This document shows positions 28,483 to 38,339 of a stretch of 64,000 nucleotides of DNA, in pieces. Positions within the stretch are counted from its first letter, which is position 1. The number at the start of each line of letters is the position of its first letter. This DNA comes from Variovorax sp. MHTC-1 (GTDB lineage: Bacteria > Pseudomonadota > Gammaproteobacteria > Burkholderiales > Burkholderiaceae_C): contig NZ_RWKI01000008.1 of the NCBI RefSeq assembly GCF_003984645.1, forward strand, positions 62,001-126,000. The letters are read 5' to 3'. The position numbers were made by a program, and so were the translations under genes. The notes under the pieces are model-generated. The model searched no databases. It was not told the DNA's origin and worked only from the letters and a program-made list of their open reading frames with translations.

Positions 28483-31400
28483 CAAAGACGATTCATGGCG
28501 TGGCCTCCGAGCTGCGTGAGGCGCTGATCGAGTACGTCGAGGCGACCTACCATATCGGCGACCCTGCGCTGCTCAAGCAGCGACGCGCGCTGCTCGAAGA
28601 GATCGGCGTGGTGCATCAGTCGCCGTTTCTGGAGTCCACGCCGCGGTATCAGACCGGCGAGAAGTTTGGGGATATCAAGGGCCTGTCTCCGGCCGCGCGC
28701 GCCTTGTTCGAGACGCTTTCGCAGCCTACGGCGAAGGGGAAACACCTCCTGTACGACCCACCGTACACGCACCAGAGCAAGGCCATTCGGGAGACCTTGG
28801 TCGAGGGCAAGAATCTACTCATCATGACCGGGACCGGTTCAGGAAAGACCGAGTCTTTCCTGATGCCCATTCTTGGCATGCTCGCGAAGGAAGCGCAGTC
28901 CAGCCCCGAGGCATTCGGGACGCAAAGCGGCATGCGCGCGATGATCCTCTATCCGATGAATGCCCTGGTCAACGACCAGCTTGGGCGACTCAGAGGGATC
29001 TTCGGAGACCCGAGGCTCGTGGAGATGTTCATGGGCTGGGCCGACAGGCCACCGCGCTTCGCGCGATACACCAGCCGCACGCCTTATGCAGGAAAGCGTG
29101 TAAAGGGAAAAGATCAGACTAGGCTCAAGCAGTTCAACGACTTCTATGTCAAGGCGCTGGAGCGCGCGGCGGCCGGCGACGAAGATGCGGCGATCGCCAC
29201 CCGGATGATCGGAGACCTCAAGAGTCGAGGCAAGTGGCCGGCCAAGCCCGATCTGGCGCGCTGGTACAAGGGGCCGAAGGGCAACTACTGGCAGGATGCC
29301 GCAGGCAATTTCATTCGCGCAATCACATTGCCAGGCGACTCTGAGCTTCTCACGCGGCACGAGTCCCAGTCGTCCGCCCCCGACCTGCTCGTGACCAACT
29401 ACTCGATGCTCGAGTACATGCTCATGCGCCCTGTTGAGCGAACGATCTTCGACCAGACGAAGGCGCGGCTGGCCGCCAACCCCGATGAGAATTTTCTGCT
29501 GATCCTTGACGAGTCGCATCTGTATCGCGGCGCGGGTGGCGCAGAAGTCGGTCTGCTGCTGCGCCGCCTGAGGGATCGCCTGGACATTCCCATCGAACGC
29601 TTTCAAGTGATCTGTGCGACGGCAAGTTTCGACAGCCCGGAATACGCACCCAAGTTTGCTTCCGAGCTGACGGGAGCGCCGCCTGAATCCTTCACAGTGA
29701 TCCAAGGTGACTATCTCAAGCAGCCGCATGGCGGGCAAGGGAGCGTGGCTCAGGCCGAGCTCCTGGCGGGCCTGGACATGAGTGGGTTCTATTCGGAGGA
29801 GCCCGCCAAGCGTGCGGAGTCCGTCGCTCCTTTTCTGGCGGCGCAGTCCACACCCCTCGATCCGGGGAACATCGATCGTTCGCTGTTTGCCGCCCTGAGC
29901 AACTTCCCGCCGTTGATCGCACTGGTGAACAAAACCATGGGCGATGCACAACCCGTCAATGACCTGGGCCTATTTGTTTTTCCCGATTCGCCCAAGCCCG
30001 TTGCGGACCTCGCGCTGACCAATCTGGGTGCTTTGGCGACCAGTGCGCGAAAAAAACCAGACGATCCCAGCCTACTGCCATGCCGTGTCCACAACTTCTT
30101 TCGGGGGCTGCGGGGGCTGTGGGCATGCATGGACCAGGACTGCTCGGGAATCGATGAGTCGCTTCGGGGCGCAGTGGGCAAGCTCTACACACAACCCCGA
30201 GATCTGTGCGCGGCGTGCAATGCCCGTGTTCTCGAGCTCTTCACGTGCCGGGTGTGCGGCAGCGCTTATGCGCGCGGCTACTGTGACAACGTCGAAAAGC
30301 CATCGGTCATCTGGAGCGAAGCAGGAGCTCCGTTACGGATGGCGGATGACAGCATCGAAGAACTCGACATTCTGGACATCTTGCTGGTCAAGCCTGGCAA
30401 CTGCGAACTTGCCGAGGAAGCCAGCTTCGATCTGACGACCGGGCAGATCAATTCACCGCTCAAGAACCAGCGTGAGCGGAGTGTCTACCTATCGCCGGAA
30501 CGTGTCCCGCGGGCCGTTCAGGACGATGACGATGACGACAGCAGTGGCGGCGGGTACCTCGCCTCGGCCGGGGTGTTCCATCAATGTGGCATCTGCGAGC
30601 GCAAGAGCTATCAGGGGCGCTCTTCGGTTCAGGATCATGAGACCAAGGGAGATCAGCCATTCCAGGTTCTCATCAGCCGGCAGATCCAGGTGCAGCCCCC
30701 GGGACCGCAGCCTGCAACAAGCTTTGCCCCCTTGCGAGGACGCAAGGTCCTTGCCTTCTCCGACTCCCGACAGGTGGCGGCCCGTCTCGCTCCAAACCTG
30801 CAGATGTACTCGGCCCGCGATACGTTGCGTCCCTTGATGGTTCGCGGATGGGCGCGTCTGGCCCAGATACCAAAGTTCGCCTTGTCGCTTGAGCATCTCT
30901 ATCCGGCGGTACTCATTGCCGCCAGTGAACTCGGTGTCCGATTCCGACCTGAATTGACGATGCAAGAGAAGCTGCAGGATTTCACGGACGCGGGCCACGT
31001 CGTCAAGCCAGGACTGAATGTCTCCGATGACGACTTGCGCGCGCTGTGCTCGCAGCTTGTGCCTGGCGAACCACCGGAGGCGTTCCTTTCCGATTTGATG
31101 TCGACGATGAGAGATCGGTCGCTCGGGCTTGAAGCGCTGGCATTTGCTTCCATCGTGGAACATCAGGATCAACGCCCGGCGGTGGAAGCACTGCCGAACA
31201 TCGCGGGTGTTACCGAGACCGCGCAGGATCGCGTGGAGTTGGCCCGGGCGTGGATCAGGGAATGGAATGGTGCTGGCTTCTGGCTGCGAAACATGCCGGG
31301 CCGGTGGTATCAGATTCATCCAGACAAGAAGGTGCAAATTACCTCTAGAACCGGAAAGTTCCGACGCTTCGAAAGCAAGCTGGGATCGCCAACGGCCAAG

Positions 31401-34058
31401 AAGATGTTTAACGACAAGTGGCTGCCCAAGCTGCTTGACGTGTTCACGACGAAGATGGAAGGTAAAAAGCACCAGCTACAAGGCCGGCGCCTTTCTCTCG
31501 CGTTTGGAGGGGAATGGGTTCGTTGCGCAGACTGCAAGTCGGTCCACCGGCCCGTCAGGTTGCTGCCCGTGTGTCTTGACTGCGGTCATGCGAGCATCTT
31601 CGCGCTCGATCCGAATGCGGATGAAGTTTTCATGAAGCGCAAGGGCTACTACCGCAACGGCGTGATCGCCGCCTTGCTGCCAAACCCGCAGGCGCCGGTT
31701 TCCATCATTGCGGCCGAGCACACCGCACAGCTCAACTCCGCGGAGCACGATGACGTGTTTTCCAAGGCGGAGGAAAACGAACTGCTTTTCCAGGACGTGG
31801 ACATTCCCGTTCGCAATGCGCGATCGGCACCATCCGCGGTCGACGTGCTCTCCAGTACCACGACGATGGAAGTTGGGATCGACATCGGTCAGCTATCCGG
31901 TGTCGCGCTGCGCAACATGCCGCCCAGTCGCGCCAACTATCAGCAGCGCGCTGGCCGTGCCGGCCGGCGGGGCAACGCGATCGCGACCGTGGTGGCCTTC
32001 GGCGGCTCGGACACCCATGATGAGCACTTCTTCTCCGAGCCCGCAAAGATGATTTCGGGGGAGGTCATCGATCCAACGTTGAGCATCGACAACCCAGACA
32101 TAGTTTGTCGTCACATTCGGGCTTTTCTTCTGCAGTCCTACCATCAGGCAAGAATCCCCGCAGACTACGTTGGCAAGGGAGACCTCTTCTCGGTGCTGGG
32201 CCAAGTCAGTGACTTTGCGCTGTCAGGGAGCGTTCTCAACCGTGCGGACTTCGAGACGTGGCTGAATGCCAATGTCGATCGTCTGCGCTCGCGGGTCGGC
32301 GCATGGATTCCCAGCGAGTTGTCTGCTCAAGACAGGCAGACGCTCCTGAAAGGGATGATCAAAGACTGCCTGGATGCGATCGACAGGGCAATCGAGGATG
32401 AGCTGGCAGCGGCAGCGGCAGCGGCACTGGCCGGCGCCGCGGCAGTCGCGAACGGCGATGACGAAGACGAGCACCCCGAGGTGCTTGCGGAAGTGGACGA
32501 AGAAAAGCCTGTCAACCCGCCAGACGCCAAATCGCTGCTCGATGCCTTGCTCTACAAAGGGGTCCTGCCGCGATACGCCTTTCCGACAGACGTCGCAACG
32601 TTCCACGTGTTCGATGTCGAAGGCTCAACGAAGTATCGACCCAAGCTCAAGTTTGCTCCTGCCCAAGGTCTTGCGGTGGCGCTGACCCAGTACGCACCTG
32701 GCAAGCAGGTCTGGATTGCCGGCAAGTGCTATACCTCTGGAGCGATCTATTCGTCGATGCCCGGCGAACGCTACAGGCAGTGGGAGGGCAGGAAACTCCA
32801 TGTGGAATGCACGCGCTGTGGCTACGCCAGAACGGAATTGGTGGATGCTGGCCTCAAACGTGGTGATGTGATGGACTGCCCTGCGTGCCAGGGTTCGCAG
32901 ACGTTGGGGCCGGCGCGCTATTGGATGCGCCCTACAGGCTTCGCCCATCCGATCACAGTGCAGGAGGTCACCTCGCCGGACGACATTCCCGAGACCAGCT
33001 ATGCCACCAGGGCAAAGCTGACCATGGAGAGTCCGGACGATTCCGAATGGGTGGTGCAGTCCGAGCGCGTTCGCCATCTTGCGATCCGCACACATCTTCT
33101 GGTTTCCAATACCGGGCCTGCCAAGCAGGGGTACTTGTATTGCACTCGTTGTGGACGCATCGAAGCGACCACCACGCCCCATAGCCCTTTGCTGCAAGAG
33201 CACTCGAAGCCGTATCCCGATCCAGCCGATCAGACCTGCAAGGGTGGCGCTGCAGCTCGGGAGGTTGTGCTCGGCACAGACTTCATCACCGACGTGGCGC
33301 TCTTTTCTTTCCGCCTCGAAGACCCGATCCGTCTTCATGCGGCCGCTTCGATCACACGCGTCGCGCTGCGAACGTTGTGCGAAGCACTAGCGCGTGCGGC
33401 GACGGACCTGCTGGGTATCGAGCCCGGCGAAATCCTGGCCGAGTACAGGCCGGCGGTGACACAGCTGGGCAATGAGGGATTGGAAGCAGAGATCTTTCTC
33501 TACGACACGCTGCCTGGAGGTGCCGGCTTCTCAGGCGCCGCGGCCGCCAAGGGACTTCCGCTTTTCCAGAAGGCGCTCGAAATCATGAAGTCCTGTGAGG
33601 AGCATTGCGATCTGTCGTGCTATCGGTGCTTGCGCAGCTTCCGCAACCGCCTGGACCACGGCGCCCTGGACCGCTTCACCGGTATCGCACTGCTGGGGTA
33701 CCTGCTCGATGGCAAGCTCAGCTCGTTCGAGCCGCGCCGGATCTCAAGCGCGGCGAATTTGCTGTTCACCGATCTGCTGCGCCACGACAAGCCCTATCTG
33801 CAGCCAGTCACGCTTGACGATCTCACCGACGATCAACTCAAGTCGCACCATAAGCCCACCCTGGTGACGAGCGCAACGGGCAAGCCAGTACTGCTGGCGG
33901 TGGTGAGCCCGTTGGAGGAATTCCAGGCTCCACGGCAGGTGGACGGCGTATTGCCGGATGGAGGCTCGGCGCTGCTTGTCCAGATCAGCGAGTTGCTGGT
34001 GCGACAGAATCTTCCCAAGGCCACGCAATTTGCGCTCGGGCAGATCGCAACTGCCTGA
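28479..34058 (+). CDS. druE: Giant DEAD/DEAH helicase with DUF1998 domain (Druantia DruE-like)
   Basis: A 1,859-residue superfamily 2 helicase. Walker A is MTGTGSGKTES (about 116-126). Walker B is a DESH variant, LILDESHLYRG (about 341-350). The second RecA lobe carries VDVLSSTTTMEVGIDIGQLSGVALRNMPP and NYQQRAGRAGRRG (about 1120-1165). Several Cys clusters suggest zinc sites (about 570-610 CAACNARVLELFTCRVCG; about 1020-1045; about 1445-1470; about 1550). The C-terminal DUF1998/MrfA-like region contains YDTLPGGAGFSG and CEEHCDLSCYRCLRSFRNRLDH (about 1674-1725). Size and architecture match DruE of Druantia anti-phage systems. An Ala-rich acidic linker lies near residues 1305-1345. It is last in its operon and convergent with the DruA-like gene. 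Confidence 0.85.
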   Translation: MTKTIHGVASELREALIEYVEATYHIGDPALLKQRRALLEEIGVVHQSPFLESTPRYQTGEKFGDIKGLSPAARALFETLSQPTAKGKHLLYDPPYTHQSKAIRETLVEGKNLLIMTGTGSGKTESFLMPILGMLAKEAQSSPEAFGTQSGMRAMILYPMNALVNDQLGRLRGIFGDPRLVEMFMGWADRPPRFARYTSRTPYAGKRVKGKDQTRLKQFNDFYVKALERAAAGDEDAAIATRMIGDLKSRGKWPAKPDLARWYKGPKGNYWQDAAGNFIRAITLPGDSELLTRHESQSSAPDLLVTNYSMLEYMLMRPVERTIFDQTKARLAANPDENFLLILDESHLYRGAGGAEVGLLLRRLRDRLDIPIERFQVICATASFDSPEYAPKFASELTGAPPESFTVIQGDYLKQPHGGQGSVAQAELLAGLDMSGFYSEEPAKRAESVAPFLAAQSTPLDPGNIDRSLFAALSNFPPLIALVNKTMGDAQPVNDLGLFVFPDSPKPVADLALTNLGALATSARKKPDDPSLLPCRVHNFFRGLRGLWACMDQDCSGIDESLRGAVGKLYTQPRDLCAACNARVLELFTCRVCGSAYARGYCDNVEKPSVIWSEAGAPLRMADDSIEELDILDILLVKPGNCELAEEASFDLTTGQINSPLKNQRERSVYLSPERVPRAVQDDDDDDSSGGGYLASAGVFHQCGICERKSYQGRSSVQDHETKGDQPFQVLISRQIQVQPPGPQPATSFAPLRGRKVLAFSDSRQVAARLAPNLQMYSARDTLRPLMVRGWARLAQIPKFALSLEHLYPAVLIAASELGVRFRPELTMQEKLQDFTDAGHVVKPGLNVSDDDLRALCSQLVPGEPPEAFLSDLMSTMRDRSLGLEALAFASIVEHQDQRPAVEALPNIAGVTETAQDRVELARAWIREWNGAGFWLRNMPGRWYQIHPDKKVQITSRTGKFRRFESKLGSPTAKKMFNDKWLPKLLDVFTTKMEGKKHQLQGRRLSLAFGGEWVRCADCKSVHRPVRLLPVCLDCGHASIFALDPNADEVFMKRKGYYRNGVIAALLPNPQAPVSIIAAEHTAQLNSAEHDDVFSKAEENELLFQDVDIPVRNARSAPSAVDVLSSTTTMEVGIDIGQLSGVALRNMPPSRANYQQRAGRAGRRGNAIATVVAFGGSDTHDEHFFSEPAKMISGEVIDPTLSIDNPDIVCRHIRAFLLQSYHQARIPADYVGKGDLFSVLGQVSDFALSGSVLNRADFETWLNANVDRLRSRVGAWIPSELSAQDRQTLLKGMIKDCLDAIDRAIEDELAAAAAAALAGAAAVANGDDEDEHPEVLAEVDEEKPVNPPDAKSLLDALLYKGVLPRYAFPTDVATFHVFDVEGSTKYRPKLKFAPAQGLAVALTQYAPGKQVWIAGKCYTSGAIYSSMPGERYRQWEGRKLHVECTRCGYARTELVDAGLKRGDVMDCPACQGSQTLGPARYWMRPTGFAHPITVQEVTSPDDIPETSYATRAKLTMESPDDSEWVVQSERVRHLAIRTHLLVSNTGPAKQGYLYCTRCGRIEATTTPHSPLLQEHSKPYPDPADQTCKGGAAAREVVLGTDFITDVALFSFRLEDPIRLHAAASITRVALRTLCEALARAATDLLGIEPGEILAEYRPAVTQLGNEGLEAEIFLYDTLPGGAGFSGAAAAKGLPLFQKALEIMKSCEEHCDLSCYRCLRSFRNRLDHGALDRFTGIALLGYLLDGKLSSFEPRRISSAANLLFTDLLRHDKPYLQPVTLDDLTDDQLKSHHKPTLVTSATGKPVLLAVVSPLEEFQAPRQVDGVLPDGGSALLVQISELLVRQNLPKATQFALGQIATA

Positions 34059-34069
34059 GTCCTCGCCAG

Positions 34070-35278
34070 CTAGACCGCGCCGGCTGGCGGCGCCGCGATC
34101 GCGCTGACCAACGTCTGTCTGAGGAGATCGACATCCTTCCCGAGGTTCCACTCCGGGAAGCGTTGCGCGCGCGGTACTGCCCAACGCTCGCGCCAGAACT
34201 CGGCGAAGTCCGCTTCAGGCAAAGAAATCGGTGCCCCGAACCCCTTGCCGGCCATGCCGTCGTCGAGCTGGTCGACAAGGCGATAGAGAAACACCTCGCG
34301 CTTGACGCCATGCTGAAGAAGCGAAGCCGGCAATCCCAGTCGCACCAAAGCGCGACAGATGTTCTGCCAGCGTACCTTCGGGCCATTCCCGAAGCCGCCG
34401 TCCGTGAAGCCATCGACCATCTTCAAGTACGAACACAGCGCAGGGTACAAGTGCTCCAGGTGGATGGTGCCAAAGCCCATCGTGTAGCCGATGGGCTCGG
34501 CCAGCAAGCGGCCGTTGTACTTCAGCCGGTTGTACTGCGAGCTGCGACCGAATGCGCTGGTGGTCGTCACAGCCGCCAGCGGCTGCTGAATGTTCTCGTC
34601 CAGCATGCGCGTCTTCTTGCCCGCGTATTGGCGCCAGTACGCCTGGCGTATCGTGTCCGAGGAAACCATGCCCGCGCAGAGCTTTCCTCCAAGCAAGTAA
34701 GAGTAGGGGGGGATCGCACCGACGGCATATGCGTCCAGGGTGCAGTTGACCAACGCGAGTTTTTCTTTGTCCGGGTAGTCCCACAGCCGGTCCCGCGCCG
34801 CCAGGTCGGCCGGCGGCGATTGCAGTCCGATGATGCCGATCACGGCCTCGTGGTACTCGTCGAAGATCACGAAGCGCAGGCGACGGCCATACCCCTTGTT
34901 GTATGGCATCGACCACATCGAGCGCGTCGCGTAAAACAGGTCGCTCCATTCATGGTTGCGCTGGACGAACTTGAGGACGGGCTTGATCTTGGAAGGATCG
35001 ATCTCCGAGCCGTTGCGAAAGCGCGAGTGGTACTTCTCGAAGAGTGCCTTGGCGGTTTGTGCCGTACCCCCACTTTGACCAAGCTTCGCCTGTATGTGCA
35101 GCGCCCGCAGGTAGTCCTTGTCGTCGTTGCCTGTCGCCGCTTCGAACTTGCTGCAGGCCTCCAGGACCGACACACGCAGCGCTCGCGCGACCGCATCCAC
35201 CTGTTGGGGAAGATAGATCACCTTGGCGGAAGAAGCCGGCGTCTTCGTCGCGGATGGGGCGGTTTTGCTCTGAATCAT
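34070..35278 (-). CDS. druA: DruA-like DUF4338 protein
   Basis: A 402-residue protein. Recognisable DUF4338-type stretches are RLRFVIFDEYHEAVIGIIGLQSPPADLAARDRLW, ALVNCTLDAYAVGAIPPYSYLLGGKLCAGMVSSD, and SSQYNRLKYNGRLLAEPIGYTMGFGTIHL. DUF4338 is the DruA family of Druantia type I and also occurs beside transposons. The family's biochemical role is unclear. The gene converges on the DruE-like gene with only 11 bases between stops. The start at 35278 (MIQSKTAPSATK) is preferred; a start 13 codons upstream is possible. Assignment to DruA rests on remembered motif patterns. Confidence 0.65.
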   Translation of the reverse strand: MIQSKTAPSATKTPASSAKVIYLPQQVDAVARALRVSVLEACSKFEAATGNDDKDYLRALHIQAKLGQSGGTAQTAKALFEKYHSRFRNGSEIDPSKIKPVLKFVQRNHEWSDLFYATRSMWSMPYNKGYGRRLRFVIFDEYHEAVIGIIGLQSPPADLAARDRLWDYPDKEKLALVNCTLDAYAVGAIPPYSYLLGGKLCAGMVSSDTIRQAYWRQYAGKKTRMLDENIQQPLAAVTTTSAFGRSSQYNRLKYNGRLLAEPIGYTMGFGTIHLEHLYPALCSYLKMVDGFTDGGFGNGPKVRWQNICRALVRLGLPASLLQHGVKREVFLYRLVDQLDDGMAGKGFGAPISLPEADFAEFWRERWAVPRAQRFPEWNLGKDVDLLRQTLVSAIAAPPAGAV

Positions 35279-35729
35279 GGTGCCGTCGATTTGGCCACGG
35301 CGTGGCCACTCAGTCAAGGGCTATCGCTTGACAGCCCCGCTTTTGAGGCGCGATTGCATCACAGTTTGCGCCAACCCTGCTGCTTCGTGGAGGCCGCAGG
35401 GACAACCACCATCGAGCAGGAAGCTGGAGAGTGCGGGCGGATCACATCAGGACAGTGCCGCGGTACAAGCCATGCGCGCTTTCGTAAGTGATGCTTATCG
35501 TCGCGTTTGGGTCCTCACACCTGCCGCAACGGAAACCTGAGTCTCAAGTTGGTTAACAAACGATCCTAGCGTCCGCTGCCTTGCTCCAGCACATCAACGC
35601 CCTGCGAAGACGGTAGGAGCGGTTGAGCCAAGGCCCCTTGCAAGCGGCGGCTCTGATACGCGGATAATTCACACCGTCAATCCGCATGTGCGCGGACCGA
35701 CTACACGAAGCGATTCGAGAGAGACACCA
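35279..35729. other. Divergent intergenic region
   Basis: About 450 bases between the DruA-like gene (minus) and the kinase/ATPase gene (plus). No gene is convincing here. It must hold both promoters. Nothing further could be identified by eye. Confidence 0.5.
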
Positions 35730-38339
35730 ATGGCAACCATTCAACTGTCCGACAGGCTTCGAGCATGGCTTAAGGACGTCGCCTTAGTGCCAGAGACGCT
35801 GGAGCTGCGTAAACCAAGTGGATCGATAGTTCAGTTCCGTATCCTCGAGCGAGACGTCGACGGCAAGGTCAGCGGCATTGCATCTCGAATGGGGAAGAAA
35901 GGCTTTGTCCTCAAGGTGCTCGACCTCGACACCAATGCTGAGTACGCTGCCAAGCTCTGTGTGTCCGCGGACTATGACGGACAAAGAAGCGAGAAGGATG
36001 AAGCCGTTCTTGCAACGAATCTACGCGGTGCTGGTGACCTGTTTGCCCCGCCTTTGCACATCGGGCGAGTCCAGCCCTTTGCGGGCATGCCAGATTCACC
36101 AGAGAGTTTTGTGTGCTTCATCTCGGACTGGATCGAAGGGGAGACCATCGAGAGCTTGGCACAGCGTATTGGCGGACTGACTCCTGACCTTGTTGCCGAG
36201 GTATCGATACAGGTAGTTCGCGCCCTCAACTATCTGAAGAACAAGGGCCTGAAGCACGACGATTTGCATTGGGGTAACGTCATGGTCCGCCCAATGCCGA
36301 GAGAGTTGGCTCTCAGCGAAGATGATCTTCGCAAAGTCTCCGTCGTGATCATTGATCTCGGAAGCCTGAAGCCGTTCGCACAGCAGACGGCGAAGAGCAA
36401 AGACGATCACCTGGCACTGGTGGATTTGCTTTGTCAGATGCACAACGCGTTGTGGGCACAGCGTTCTGTTGTCGCGTCGCACCCCGTATTCATCAAGAAG
36501 ATACGGACGATTATCCAGTGCTTGACTGACGATGATCAGGCACGGTTCTATCCTCGTGCCGAAGATCTGCATCGCGATCTGACGCTTCTTCGAGATTCCA
36601 TCTCGCAATCCGAGACTGATGCTCCGGAGCGCAGATTCCGGCCCTTCGAGGCAATCTCTGCCGAGCATTTGGCTGATGACAAGGTTCTGTTGCGCCTGTT
36701 TCGAACGGGGCTTCCCTGGTTCCAAGATGTACTGGAGCCCAAGCCGATCGTATTAACTGGGCCGCGCGGATGTGGCAAGTCAATGATCTTTAGGTACATG
36801 GCGGTTACTACGCAGATCAACTCGGAAGAGGATCCTCACGCTTCGAAACAGCACGCTGGCTTTGGGGTGTACATCAGTTGTGCGACCCATTTGCAGAACC
36901 ATCTGCTCTGGATCGCTCGCGAAGAAGGAAGAACCCAGAAGCTGGCCACGAGCATCTCCACCTACTTTCAGCTCGTTGTGCTTCGAGAGCTGGTACGAGC
37001 ACTTGGCTTGGCCGCTCGGGACGAGCGCTTCAAGAAGTTCTTTGACCTTCGGCCTTCGCAACTGGATGCCTGGATTGATTGGATCAGCCATCACTTCGAT
37101 GTGTCCATCGAGACACCGAGAACCTCAGCGGCCTCAAGACTTCTCCATTTCGCGGATGACCTGGACCGCGCACGTGTCCAGGTCCATCTGAAGATGCTCT
37201 ATGGGCAGCCGCCAACGCTTCTTCTTGCAGATGCATTCCTAGGAGATGTCACCTCCAAGTTGATCGAACTCTGCCCGAGGCTCAAGTCCCATCCGGTGAT
37301 CTTTCTGCTTGATGACTACACCGACACGCGCATCAACCCAGAGGTACAGCAGATTCTCAATCGAGTCGTGTTCGAGCGACGTTCATCTCATTTTTTCAAG
37401 ATTTCCTGCGAGCGCTTCGGTTTCAAGATTCCCGACGCACAAGGTGCGCCCATCGACCGGGACCGCGAATTTACTGTCGTCGATGTCGGCCATCAGACGA
37501 TGGAAGTCCTGCAGGCCCACCAGGCCAGGAATTTCCTGAAGGAGCTCATCGACTGCCGGCTCGAGTACGCGGGCTGGAAGGGCCGCTGCGAGACGCTGAT
37601 CGGCGACTCTACGCCCTATGCGCACGACAACAAACTGGCAGACTTCATCCGCAGCACTGGATCCAAACAAGGAAATCACTACTACTATTTTGGAATGACC
37701 ACGTTATCGGGCATGTGGAGCGGCGATATTGCTGCGATCCTGCAGGTGGTGAACGCCATGTGCATGCAAGCCAGCGTGGGGCCCAACACTGAAAAGAAGA
37801 TCAGCGCACAGCATCAACACCAGGCCATCGTTGCGATCTCGAAGGCGCTCACCCGTGCGGTCCTCGACTATCACCCGTTTGGCACCCAGCTGTACGCGAT
37901 CCTGCAAGCCTTCGGGTCCATGGCACATGCGATCCTGGTAAAGGGGACACCCCACAAAGAGGGCAACGCACGTCGCCTCTATCGACTCGAAATATCAACC
38001 GATTCGACGGTTGTCGTGATGGACGAACTCGAGAAGCACAGGCCCGAGCATGCACGGGTCGCCCGGGAACTGCTTCGGCGATCGGTGTTTCATCCATTCA
38101 GCGACAGCCGGGGAAAAGAAGGACCTGGGTCGAAGACAACTCGCTGGGAGATGCGACCAATCTTCAGGCCCAGCTTTGGTCTGTCGTTGGTAAGAGAGCA
38201 CTACATTGATCTGAAGAGCGTTGACGATATCTACGAGCTGCTTTCGGACCCGAAGGCGTTTGCCGAAAAGATTGAGCGCAGATACGAGGATGGCAATCGG
38301 AGCAAGCCTCTGTTCGCGGAGGAAGGAGATACGCCATGA
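35730..38339 (+). CDS. Protein-kinase-like domain fused to P-loop ATPase
   Basis: An 869-residue two-part protein. Residues about 1-300 form a kinase-like fold. The catalytic-loop equivalent is LKHDDLHWGNVMV (about 174-187, HxDLHxxN) and the metal-binding DLG is in VVIIDLGSLK (about 207), so key catalytic residues are present. Residues about 310-869 form a P-loop NTPase. Its Walker A is VLTGPRGCGKSMIFRY (about 340-352) and a likely Walker B is VIFLLDDYTD (about 522-531), as in ORC/STAND-type ATPases. The ATG at 35730 is chosen for its fit to the kinase N-terminus. The stop overlaps the next gene by 4 bases. The pairing suggests a sensor/effector defence unit, but no family name is certain. 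Confidence 0.8.
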   Translation: MATIQLSDRLRAWLKDVALVPETLELRKPSGSIVQFRILERDVDGKVSGIASRMGKKGFVLKVLDLDTNAEYAAKLCVSADYDGQRSEKDEAVLATNLRGAGDLFAPPLHIGRVQPFAGMPDSPESFVCFISDWIEGETIESLAQRIGGLTPDLVAEVSIQVVRALNYLKNKGLKHDDLHWGNVMVRPMPRELALSEDDLRKVSVVIIDLGSLKPFAQQTAKSKDDHLALVDLLCQMHNALWAQRSVVASHPVFIKKIRTIIQCLTDDDQARFYPRAEDLHRDLTLLRDSISQSETDAPERRFRPFEAISAEHLADDKVLLRLFRTGLPWFQDVLEPKPIVLTGPRGCGKSMIFRYMAVTTQINSEEDPHASKQHAGFGVYISCATHLQNHLLWIAREEGRTQKLATSISTYFQLVVLRELVRALGLAARDERFKKFFDLRPSQLDAWIDWISHHFDVSIETPRTSAASRLLHFADDLDRARVQVHLKMLYGQPPTLLLADAFLGDVTSKLIELCPRLKSHPVIFLLDDYTDTRINPEVQQILNRVVFERRSSHFFKISCERFGFKIPDAQGAPIDRDREFTVVDVGHQTMEVLQAHQARNFLKELIDCRLEYAGWKGRCETLIGDSTPYAHDNKLADFIRSTGSKQGNHYYYFGMTTLSGMWSGDIAAILQVVNAMCMQASVGPNTEKKISAQHQHQAIVAISKALTRAVLDYHPFGTQLYAILQAFGSMAHAILVKGTPHKEGNARRLYRLEISTDSTVVVMDELEKHRPEHARVARELLRRSVFHPFSDSRGKEGPGSKTTRWEMRPIFRPSFGLSLVREHYIDLKSVDDIYELLSDPKAFAEKIERRYEDGNRSKPLFAEEGDTP

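Noticed and set aside
32405..32445. Short GCGGCA-type tandem repeat
   Set aside because: It encodes an Ala-rich linker inside the DruE-like helicase and is explained by low-complexity coding sequence.
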